From assembly GCA_018694455.1 (NCBI GenBank), contig JABHNP010000288.1:1-8692 (forward strand): 8,692 nucleotides of DNA, written 5' to 3'. The translations under genes and the position numbers were made by a program. Below the pieces are notes generated by a model. The model saw nothing but the letters and a program-made list of their open reading frames with translations. It had not been told where the DNA came from and ran no database searches. This DNA comes from Planctomycetaceae bacterium (GTDB lineage Bacteria > Planctomycetota > Planctomycetia > Pirellulales > UBA1268). Below are positions 1 through 6,346 of this stretch, piece after piece (position 1 is the stretch's first letter; each line of letters starts with the position of its first letter).

Positions 1-548
1 AAGGCATTTGTACGCGTCTCTGTGCTGACTCGTATCTGCGTACGGCATTCTTCATCAACCGCAATAGTGAGCGATGGCTCGTAGTTGATGAGTCTGCTTC
101 CTGGGATCTCACCAACACCTTCAAGTGAAGGACCAAGGCCAAGAGCTTCTGCCAAAAGCGCATTATGATTGCCACGAAAAGCAAAGTCGAACCCAAACAG
201 GACATCTATTGCTTCACAATCAAGCGGACTCATCGATAAAAGTGCGGGAGCCAGATCAAGCAAAAACCGATGTTGATCGAGAGCGTCCTCAATTGACGGT
301 GGATTCACATGCCCGGAGCAAAACCGACGAGGCTCAACAGCAACCCAACGATACCGCCCCTGATCCTTGTCTTCTTCTAGCACGAAGTCTCGCTTATCGC
401 GAGCATGAAACTTCTTCATTGTCGGAAATTTCTTCCGAACACATTCGAAAAAGTGCAACACTGTTTCGCGATGCCCCGGCAGCTCCATCTCCGTGGCCAG
501 ATTGACATTCATGTACATGTCGTCGGCCATCGAGCCATAGAGAGTCAT
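1..548 (-). CDS. Conserved-looking hypothetical protein, 5' part only (runs off the left edge)
   Basis: This minus-strand frame stays open from an ATG at 548 to the left edge, giving 182 residues with no stop. I do not recognise a named family. It looks genuinely coding: the composition is that of a soluble globular protein, with no signal peptide or membrane segment. Visible segments are an N-terminal stretch MTLYGSMADDMYMNVNLATE, a charged region at residues 39-63, an RYRWVAVEPRRFCSGHVNPP segment at about 65-84, and a hydrophobic helical stretch at 94-120. The start is fixed by an AGGAG Shine-Dalgarno 9 bases upstream; in-frame ATGs at codons 7 and 11 lack one. It lies downstream of rho in the same direction, but a strong promoter in the 137-bp gap suggests its own transcription. 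I have a weak memory of similar uncharacterised planctomycete proteins; that is not proof. The opposite-strand frame at 125-505 is its shadow. Confidence 0.85.
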   Translation of the reverse strand, partial: MTLYGSMADDMYMNVNLATEMELPGHRETVLHFFECVRKKFPTMKKFHARDKRDFVLEEDKDQGRYRWVAVEPRRFCSGHVNPPSIEDALDQHRFLLDLAPALLSMSPLDCEAIDVLFGFDFAFRGNHNALLAEALGLGPSLEGVGEIPGSRLINYEPSLTIAVDEECRTQIRVSTETRTNA

Positions 549-555
549 CAGCAGG

Positions 556-564
556 TTCTCCTAA
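556..564 (-). promoter_or_regulatory. Ribosome binding site of the leftmost gene
   Basis: Read on the minus strand this is TTAGGAGAA, with the AGGAG core at 558-562 and 9 bases before the ATG at 548. It is the best Shine-Dalgarno in the window and decides the start of the leftmost gene. Confidence 0.75.
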
Positions 565-612
565 AAAGTCCCAATCTGCGTGTATAAAAACCCGATCACG
601 CTGTGCTAACCG

Positions 613-642
613 AGTATACGTACCTCGACATTACGGTGTCAA
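613..642 (-). promoter_or_regulatory. Near-consensus sigma-70-type promoter for the leftmost gene
   Basis: On the minus strand a perfect -35 box TTGACA (637-642) is followed after 18 bases by TATACT (613-618), one mismatch from TATAAT. Transcription would begin near 606, giving a leader of about 58 bases before the ATG at 548. It sits in the gap between rho and the leftmost gene, so the latter probably does not depend on read-through from rho. The -35 box overlaps an inverted repeat at 627-640. Confidence 0.65.
627..640. repeat. Short inverted repeat overlapping the -35 box (possible operator)
   Basis: The plus strand reads GACATTACGGTGTC: 4-bp arms GACA/TGTC around six bases. It overlaps the -35 element of the promoter in front of the leftmost gene, where a repressor would act. 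The arms are short and could be chance; no regulator is identified. Confidence 0.25.
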
Positions 643-671
643 AAACTGCTCTGTTGTGTCCGCCATACAAC

Positions 672-701
672 GAGTCATCCGATTGTTAGTCATCCGATTG
701 T
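672..701 (-). repeat. 15-bp tandem duplication across the rho stop codon
   Basis: Read on the minus strand, 701-687 is ACAATCGGATGACTA and 686-672 is ACAATCGGATGACTC: two adjacent units identical at 14 of 15 bases. The TAA stop of rho (688-686) forms at the junction. The unit is a multiple of three, so the second copy would repeat the Q-S-D-D ending in frame if the stop were lost. It looks like a replication-slippage duplication. Confidence 0.85.
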
Positions 702-2026
702 GACCCGGCAATAAGCGCAATGAATTCTTTATTGCTTTTGAACTTGGCTAATTGCTTCGTTAATTGCTCCATAGCATCGACATGGTGCATCGAAGATAGT
801 GTTCGACGCAGCATGTTTACCGAGTGCAGTGTATCTGGGTCCAGCAACTTTTCCTCACGACGAGTACCCGACTGAGAAATATCAATTGCTGGCCACACCC
901 GTCTATCTGAAAGCTTTCTGTCAAGCACCAACTCCATGTTACCGGTGCCTTTAAATTCCTGGAAAATCAATTCGTCCATTCGGCTCCCGGTATCAATCAG
1001 TGCCGTAGCAACAATTGTCAAAGAGCCACCCTCTTCAAAAACACGGGCTGTTGCAAAAAGCTTTTTCGGAATATCAAGAGCTTTGATATCAACACCACCC
1101 GACATTGTGCGGCCAGTGTTACCGACCCATTTATTAAAAGCTCGGGCCATTCGTGTAATCGAGTCCATCAGAAGAAACACATCCTTGCCCGCTTCTGCCA
1201 TCCGCTTACAGCGTTCAATAACAAGCTGTGAAAGACGGACATGGCTTTCAACATCACAGTCGAGACTACTGGCAACAACTTCACCTTCGACAGACCGACG
1301 CATATCTGTCACTTCCTCGGGTCTTTCATCTACAAGCAACATGACTAATGAAAGATCTGGATGGTTCTGTGAAATAGCCTGAGACACTTGCTGCAACAGA
1401 ACAGTTTTTCCTGTTCGCGGAGGTGCGACTATTAATGCCCGCTGACCTTTACCGAGCGGCGTAAGCATATCCATGATTCGCGTTGTCAACGGCTGTTGGC
1501 CTGTTTCAAGTCGCAAATATGACTCTGGATTGATGGGCGTGAGTTGATCAAACGTTTTGATGTCCACATATTTCTCTGGGGACATTCCCTCAATTTCTTC
1601 GATTTCTCGCACGCGTGGCCCTTGCTGCCGACGTCCCTGCTGAACTTTTGCCTTTACGGTGACGCCTTCACGCAGCCGGAAGCGATCGATCATTGTGGCC
1701 GGAACAAAAGGGTCTGTTCGCTCGCGTGAATAGTTGTTGTCAGGACTCCGCAGAAATCCATAGCCATTGGGATGAAGCTCGAGCACTCCTTCACCCGGTT
1801 CGAGTGGAACAGGCTCACCATTCTCCGAAACCTCTGGTTCCGGCTCAGGTGGCCTCATGCCCTCACCTTCCATATCCACAGCGCCCGCTCCAGCAGCCAC
1901 TGGTCCACCACCACCCCGGCGATACCTGCGGCGGCGGCCACCATGCCCACCCTGTTGTGGGCCACCCTGACCACCTCCGCCATAGCCTGAACGACCGCCT
2001 GATCGAGAACGTCTACGCTTTGCCAT
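686..2026 (-). CDS. rho: Transcription termination factor Rho with an RG-rich N-terminal arm
   Basis: Rho is a hexameric RNA-dependent ATPase and helicase that ends transcription in the cytoplasm. The 446-residue product has an Arg/Gly-rich basic arm (1-41), an acidic Pro/Glu linker (about 51-80), a cold-shock-like RNA-binding domain (about 80-145, with GVLELHPNGYGFLRSP), then the ATPase core. Visible motifs are Walker A APPRTGKT (201-208), DERPEEV (233-239) with the catalytic glutamate region, Walker B VFLLMD (283-288), the Q-loop around SGGVDIKALDIPKK (309-322) and the arginine-finger segment LDRKLSDRR (368-376). The helical bundle that begins enterobacterial Rho is replaced by the RG arm. 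Starting at this ATG gives MAKRRRSRSGG; a GGAG lies 13 bases upstream, an unusually long spacing, and the only nearby upstream ATG runs straight into a stop. A long spacer precedes the gene. The identification is certain from the core. Confidence 0.97.
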   Translation of the reverse strand: MAKRRRSRSGGRSGYGGGGQGGPQQGGHGGRRRRYRRGGGGPVAAGAGAVDMEGEGMRPPEPEPEVSENGEPVPLEPGEGVLELHPNGYGFLRSPDNNYSRERTDPFVPATMIDRFRLREGVTVKAKVQQGRRQQGPRVREIEEIEGMSPEKYVDIKTFDQLTPINPESYLRLETGQQPLTTRIMDMLTPLGKGQRALIVAPPRTGKTVLLQQVSQAISQNHPDLSLVMLLVDERPEEVTDMRRSVEGEVVASSLDCDVESHVRLSQLVIERCKRMAEAGKDVFLLMDSITRMARAFNKWVGNTGRTMSGGVDIKALDIPKKLFATARVFEEGGSLTIVATALIDTGSRMDELIFQEFKGTGNMELVLDRKLSDRRVWPAIDISQSGTRREEKLLDPDTLHSVNMLRRTLSSMHHVDAMEQLTKQLAKFKSNKEFIALIAGSQSDD

Positions 2027-2528
2027 ATCTTCTTTTCTTCTCCGAAAATCACATTTCTGGCCATTCAGGCCGAAAAGGGGGTGTACTACTTTTTTTGAAC
2101 GTACCCAGTGAAGGGCTTCTTTACTCTACGAGAACAACAGCCTCGCCCTGAAACCACCTATCACCTCAAGCTGCCGATTCACCTGCCTAAGTAACTCCAG
2201 GAAAACCTGTCAGGCAGAAAACACTGTTATGTGATGAATCGAGTAGCTCGTTGTGCGATGGAAAACGTTTCTTCTCCACCCCGTACCAAATAGGGCGATA
2301 TTGAGAGGGAAACAACTATCCCTGAACAAAAAACCATGAGGCCGAACGCACCGAGATGGGTAAATCAACAGTTTGCTGACTAATGGTGAAACAGTGTTTT
2401 CCTTCTGTGAAGAAGCACTTTCCAACCCACCCAGCTGCATCCGCCACATATGACGGATTCGACCGAGGCTCTCTGTATCTCATTCAGATTCCCGAAACAA
2501 AAGCTTGTTCAAGTCTCAAAATGATATC

Positions 2529-2550
2529 CCTAGGCAAGCTACGCCTTAGG
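2529..2550. repeat. Imperfect hairpin in the intergenic region
   Basis: CCTAGGC (2529-2535) pairs with GCCTTAGG (2543-2550) around a 7-base loop, with one bulged T. No T-run follows on either strand, so it is not a standard intrinsic terminator. It could be part of a leader or an uncharacterised small RNA, or chance. Confidence 0.3.
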
Positions 2551-2805
2551 AAGCCCCGATCGCTTTGTCGCAATGTATCAGCATCACGACAACACAGAGT
2601 ATCCACGGGAGAGCAGGGCCCGTCAAGTAGCTCCATCAATAGCCGGGAACTCGGGAATTAGGCTGCCTGGGCTATTTGATGAGGCCTTTTGGGCTGTTCT
2701 CTCTGGCTCTCCAGACTTTTCAGAAAATCTTCTCTGATTTCTCTGACCGGTTTTGACCGATACAACCCTCAATGGTCGCCAGAGGTGGCCAAAGAACGTT
2801 TCTGC

Positions 2806-2810
2806 AGAGG
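2806..2810 (+). promoter_or_regulatory. Ribosome binding site deciding the start of the thioredoxin-like gene
   Basis: AGAGG lies 8 bases before the ATG at 2819. The longer frame could begin at a TTG at 2753, but that has no such site and would put 22 polar residues in front of the export signal. This supports 2819 as the start. Confidence 0.6.
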
Positions 2811-2818
2811 TCCAAACG

Positions 2819-4678
2819 ATGTTCGGAATGAGCCAGCAAATTACGTCGAAAATAGTTTTGAATCCCCATGGGTTCAGCATATTGAAACGCCCTTCCTTCA
2901 GCCTGAGAGCTTTCGTTTTATGCTTTTTTTGCTGCGTGGCGGTCAGTGTGACACCCGCCCAAGGTCAAGAACCAAAGCCTCTTACTCTTCATCAATCCAT
3001 TTCGGCCGCGAAAACTGCTGCAGCTCGACAGCAGCGGCCTGTATGCGCAATTTTCACCGCTGAATGGAGTCCAGCCTCAACTCAGTTACGCAAACATGTA
3101 CTCACTGATCCTGATGCTATGTCTTTATTATCTACATGTTTTGAGTGCGTTTTAATCGATGTTGATTCAAATCCTGATGTCACCAATGAATTTGGTATCC
3201 AGCACGTTCCGAGTGGTTGCATTCTTAATGCTCACGGCGAAGTTCTCTCACGATTCGAGTGCCCAAGTTCTACGGCACTCTTTATCGCAGCAGTTGCTCG
3301 ACAGCTCCCAAATACAACAACCGAATTGAAAACTCCTTTTCAGTCACCAGACCTCGAGCGTGCCGTTGCGGCACGATCCGAAAAGCCTAGAATTTCTGCT
3401 GACTTTTCTACTGCCGGTACTCTTCTTGCTGATGGTGCAGCCATCGGTCCGACCACCGTATCGAAATCTGAAACTGATATCGCTGCCAAAGTTCGTGGAC
3501 TGTCAAGTTTTGCAATGACTGAACCTTCTCTACCAAAGAAAGTCAGTGAACCGATTCCACCACAGCTATCGGCGCAGGAAAAAATCTCAGTGACACATTT
3601 TCCAACGGCTGTAGCTGCTGCTGCCACCCAATCAACAATAGGTAACCCAGCACCACAACCTCCAACGTTTAAAGAGAATTCGGCCAATGTAACTCCTGCC
3701 ACGGCCCCTTGGCAGGTCGTTCCGAAGGCTCCTGCAGCGACAGTCGCTGCTACAAGCGCAATACCAACTACAAGCACTTCTGGAGCGTCACCGTGGCAGC
3801 CAGAAGTTGGCTACCTGCACCCTGAAACGGGCACACCGGCAGATACTGACTATCTCGCTTCTACCGGTAACACCGCACCACGGGCTATCTCGATTGAAAA
3901 AAATGATGGCTTGTCTCCAGAGTTCATCGAGCCTGAAACGCCACGCAGTGAACCGAATATGCCGTCTCAATCACCTTGGCTCCCAGCTGTAGCTGGCGCT
4001 ACGGTCGCCTCAGCAACTCAGTCCCCTGCCAGCAACAGCGTAGGTATTGCTCCAGATCAATCAATTCCATCCCAGCAGGCCGTTGCTGCTTCTGCAACCA
4101 CTACCTCGCCGTCTCCTGACAAACCGTCGCAAAAAACAATCAATCCGTTTATCGCTGCAATCCAGAAGCCATTCAGTGCTTTTTCATCGGATGAACCGGA
4201 GCCTGAAGCAACCAAACAGATCACAAGAAAGCCTGTTCAGGCAGCGTACGCGAGTCAGCAAACAACCGAAAAGACATCCGAGAAGATCGAGCCCCAGCAG
4301 ACAATGCCACTCGGACTCGAAGGCTACTGCCCGGTTGCCTTGTTAGAGTCTGGCAATTGGGTTGAGGGCCAGGGAAGATGGGGTGCACGTCATCGCGGCC
4401 GCACATATCTATTCAGTGGTCTTGAGCAGCAGCAGACATTTCTCGCTGATCCGGATCGGTATGCCCCCGCTCTTTCTGGTGACGACCCAGTTGCTGCTTT
4501 TGACGCCAGAACAACGATTGCCGGGCAACGTCGATATGGAGTGACGTATCAACAACGGATCTACCTCTTTGAAAGTCCCGAGACACGTGCAAAATTCGCG
4601 ACGAACCCACAACGGTATACGAGCCGGGTCATTCTTGCTGAACAACCAACACGAAGCGGTGACACGATCCTTCGATAG
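2819..4678 (+). CDS. Secreted protein: cysteine-less thioredoxin-like domain, long linker, duplicated YHS-like tail
   Basis: The product has 619 residues. Residues 1-49 form a long signal sequence: a basic start, hydrophobic core 28-45, likely cleavage after AQG (49). Residues about 55-165 look like a thioredoxin fold, with strand CAIFTAEW, strand VLIDVD, and a cis-proline-type HVPSG (129-133). The redox site is lost: WSPAS (83-87) replaces WCxxC. A CFEC pair (107-110) sits elsewhere in the fold. Residues about 170-495 are a Pro/Ala/Ser/Thr-rich, probably disordered linker with three PW motifs (W298, W326, W387). The tail (498-605) begins GLEGYCPVALLE and carries two related units, about 519-551 and 569-604, sharing G-x-x-YLF-x-S...F-x-x-(D/N)P-x-RY, resembling YHS/TRASH metal-binding modules but with only one cysteine (C503). 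Export to the periplasm or cell surface is inferred. The function is unknown; chaperone or metal-related scaffolding is a guess. It converges on glpK with 45 bp between stops. Confidence 0.9.
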   Translation: MFGMSQQITSKIVLNPHGFSILKRPSFSLRAFVLCFFCCVAVSVTPAQGQEPKPLTLHQSISAAKTAAARQQRPVCAIFTAEWSPASTQLRKHVLTDPDAMSLLSTCFECVLIDVDSNPDVTNEFGIQHVPSGCILNAHGEVLSRFECPSSTALFIAAVARQLPNTTTELKTPFQSPDLERAVAARSEKPRISADFSTAGTLLADGAAIGPTTVSKSETDIAAKVRGLSSFAMTEPSLPKKVSEPIPPQLSAQEKISVTHFPTAVAAAATQSTIGNPAPQPPTFKENSANVTPATAPWQVVPKAPAATVAATSAIPTTSTSGASPWQPEVGYLHPETGTPADTDYLASTGNTAPRAISIEKNDGLSPEFIEPETPRSEPNMPSQSPWLPAVAGATVASATQSPASNSVGIAPDQSIPSQQAVAASATTTSPSPDKPSQKTINPFIAAIQKPFSAFSSDEPEPEATKQITRKPVQAAYASQQTTEKTSEKIEPQQTMPLGLEGYCPVALLESGNWVEGQGRWGARHRGRTYLFSGLEQQQTFLADPDRYAPALSGDDPVAAFDARTTIAGQRRYGVTYQQRIYLFESPETRAKFATNPQRYTSRVILAEQPTRSGDTILR

Positions 4679-4723
4679 AGCTTCCGCATAGCTTTAGACC
4701 ATACACATGAGAATCCAGCAGAC

Positions 4724-6274
4724 CTAGCTTGGGCGGGCCCAGCCACGGCAACGACTGACAGCATCCCGCCAATGATCAAGTTGCTGGTGTCGTTCTTTTG
4801 CATCAGCCTGGGGATGAAATGTTTTCTCTATCCCTCGCGCATCTGAAATCGAAGCGGTGCTCTGATAAAATCCAGTAGCCAATCCTGCGAGCAAACCGGC
4901 TCCAAGTGCTGTCGTCTCGAGAACAGCAGGACGATCAATCGGGACACCAAGTACGTCGGCCTGTGTCTGCATCAAGAGATCATTAACACAGGCTCCGCCA
5001 TCGACACGTAATCGTGGCAATCGATGACCACTTGATGCCTCCAGACATCCAAGAACCTCAGCAACCGATAGAGCAATTGCGTTGAGTGCAGCGCGGGCGA
5101 TATGTGATTTTTCAGTTGACCGCGTAAGACCAACGATCAGACCACGAGCAAAAGGGTCCCAGTGAGGAGTACCAAGCCCTGCAAGAGCTGGCACGATTAC
5201 GACACCACCAGAGTCTGGGACACTTCTGGCGAGCGGCTCAATGTCACTTGACCTTTCAATAATCCCAAGACCATCGCGTAACCACCCGACGAGTGCCCCT
5301 GCCACAAAGACAGAGCCCTCAAGACAATACGATTGTGGAGCAGGATCAGACTCACGCGTGCATGCCGGCGTCGCCAGCAAACCCTCGGCGTTAAGGACCG
5401 GTGTGGTACCGGTTGACTCTAGAAGAAATGCTCCCGTGCCATAGGTTGTTTTGGCATCACCGGCCTTATCACAACCGTGAGCAAATGCAGATGACTGCTG
5501 GTCACCAGCGCATCCCGTAATTGGAATTGGTGCTCCCAGCCAGGCTTCGTCTATTTCCCCAAACATTCCCGACGAGGGCCGAACCTTCGGCAACATGGCT
5601 CGCGGGACATTGAATATTTTTAATAGTTCATCTGACCAGTCACCAGAAATAATGTCAAAGAGCAGCGTGCGGCTTGCATTGGTCACATCGGTTGCATGTA
5701 CACGGCCGCCAGTAAGCCTCCATATAAGAAAACAATCGACCGTCCCAAAGAGCACTTCTCCGGCTTCACATCGTTCTCTCAAACCCGAATACGTTTCAAA
5801 TAAATGCATGATCTTGGTAGCTGAAAAATATGGGTCAATAAGCAAACCGGTGCGTTGCCGAACCTCGTCCTCCAGCCCATCCTCTTTCAGTCGCTCACAT
5901 ATCGGTGCAGAAACCCGACTCTGCCACACAATTGCCGGAGCTACTGGCTTTCCGGTCGCCCGATCCCACAGAACCGTTGTTTCTCGCTGATTGGTTATGC
6001 CAATCGCAGCAACTTCATCAGCGCGTACGCCTGCTTCCGACAGGCATCGGCTTGCGCAGCCAAGCTGAGTCTTCCAAAGATCTTCTGGGTCATGCTCTAC
6101 GATAGCTTGATCGACGCCTCCACCATCGGCTTCAATTTCCATCGTACGAACATGCTGCGGAAACGATTCCTGCTGCGTGGCAAGCGGCTGTCCGGAGCTG
6201 TCAAAGAGTATGGCTCGACTTGACGTCGTTCCCTGGTCAAGAGCCAAAACACATCGCTTCTTTGACGCTGTCAT
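4724..6274 (-). CDS. glpK: Glycerol kinase
   Basis: GlpK transfers phosphate from ATP to glycerol, giving sn-glycerol-3-phosphate in the cytoplasm. The 516-residue product is a full-length FGGY-family kinase: phosphate-binding ALDQGTTSSR (11-20), substrate residues R97/E98 in NQRETT, Y149 in DPYFS, D258 in AGDQQ, ATP-site segments TYGTGAF (277-283) and LRVDGGA (422-428), and ALGAGLLAG near 456-464. Two departures from the Escherichia coli enzyme are visible. An extra 11 or so residues lie between FPQH (38-41) and VEHDP (59-63), replacing the usual short YPxPGW segment. The GGTR fructose-1,6-bisphosphate loop before PITG is missing, so that allosteric control is probably absent. The start is set at ATG 6274, which has GGGGA 8 bases upstream; an in-frame ATG five codons earlier (6289) has no such site. 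It follows glpD by 72 bp in the same direction, probably as one operon. Confidence 0.96.
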   Translation of the reverse strand: MTASKKRCVLALDQGTTSSRAILFDSSGQPLATQQESFPQHVRTMEIEADGGGVDQAIVEHDPEDLWKTQLGCASRCLSEAGVRADEVAAIGITNQRETTVLWDRATGKPVAPAIVWQSRVSAPICERLKEDGLEDEVRQRTGLLIDPYFSATKIMHLFETYSGLRERCEAGEVLFGTVDCFLIWRLTGGRVHATDVTNASRTLLFDIISGDWSDELLKIFNVPRAMLPKVRPSSGMFGEIDEAWLGAPIPITGCAGDQQSSAFAHGCDKAGDAKTTYGTGAFLLESTGTTPVLNAEGLLATPACTRESDPAPQSYCLEGSVFVAGALVGWLRDGLGIIERSSDIEPLARSVPDSGGVVIVPALAGLGTPHWDPFARGLIVGLTRSTEKSHIARAALNAIALSVAEVLGCLEASSGHRLPRLRVDGGACVNDLLMQTQADVLGVPIDRPAVLETTALGAGLLAGLATGFYQSTASISDARGIEKTFHPQADAKERHQQLDHWRDAVSRCRGWARPS

Positions 6275-6282
6275 ATTGTTAT

Positions 6283-6287
6283 TCCCC
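6283..6287 (-). promoter_or_regulatory. Ribosome binding site of glpK, overlapping an upstream in-frame ATG
   Basis: On the minus strand GGGGA lies 8 bases before the ATG at 6274. Its first G is also the last base of the in-frame ATG at 6289. This makes 6274 the likelier start, removing the residues MGNNN from the product. Confidence 0.6.
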
Positions 6288-6346
6288 ATAATCTATTGAG
6301 AGACAATCTGCCAAAAGCCCAAGTGACACTACACATCACATGCAAC

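Larger units (their letters stand above)
2027..2818. other. Long intergenic region between divergent rho and the thioredoxin-like gene
   Basis: This 792-bp stretch separates two genes that diverge from it, so it must hold both promoters, but I find no convincing -35/-10 pair for either. Open frames on both strands (for example 2383-2661 plus and 2210-2449 minus) translate to compositionally random peptides without recognisable domains. I looked for the signature cores of tRNA, tmRNA, SRP RNA and RNase P RNA and saw none. It holds several small inverted repeats: GGCC-N5-GGCC about 30 bases upstream of rho (2059-2071), an imperfect hairpin at 2529-2550, and TCTGG-CTCT-CCAGA at 2702-2715. Confidence 0.6.

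Noticed and set aside
125..505. 126-codon open frame on the plus strand
   Set aside because: It is antisense to the partial minus-strand gene at 1-548, which has a Shine-Dalgarno, a promoter and protein-like composition. The plus-strand translation is polar and looks random.
936..1382. 148-codon open frame on the plus strand
   Set aside because: It is antisense to the Rho ATPase core, with no domain and no ribosome binding site noted.
1693..2151. 152-codon open frame on the plus strand
   Set aside because: It is mostly antisense to the start of rho; its His/Pro-rich composition reflects the reverse complement of the RG-rich and Pro/Glu-rich coding.
2383..2661. 92-codon frame in the intergenic region
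   Set aside because: No recognisable domain, random-looking composition and no clear ribosome binding site; not supported as a gene.
2702..2720. TCTGG-CTCT-CCAGA hairpin followed by CTTTT, as an intrinsic terminator
   Set aside because: The stem is only 5 bp, the T-run is short, and no plus-strand gene ends upstream of it.
2753..2818. TTG start giving a 641-residue version of the thioredoxin-like protein
   Set aside because: No ribosome binding site, and it would put a polar 22-residue extension before the signal sequence; the ATG at 2819 has AGAGG at good spacing.
3340..3777. 145-codon hydrophobic-looking frame on the minus strand
   Set aside because: It is the antisense of the Ala/Thr/Pro-rich linker of the thioredoxin-like gene; its Ala/Gly/Val richness is a mirror effect.
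4731..4742. TGGG-CGGG-CCCA as a terminator between the convergent genes
   Set aside because: Four-base stem lying inside the glpK coding end, with no T-run on either strand.
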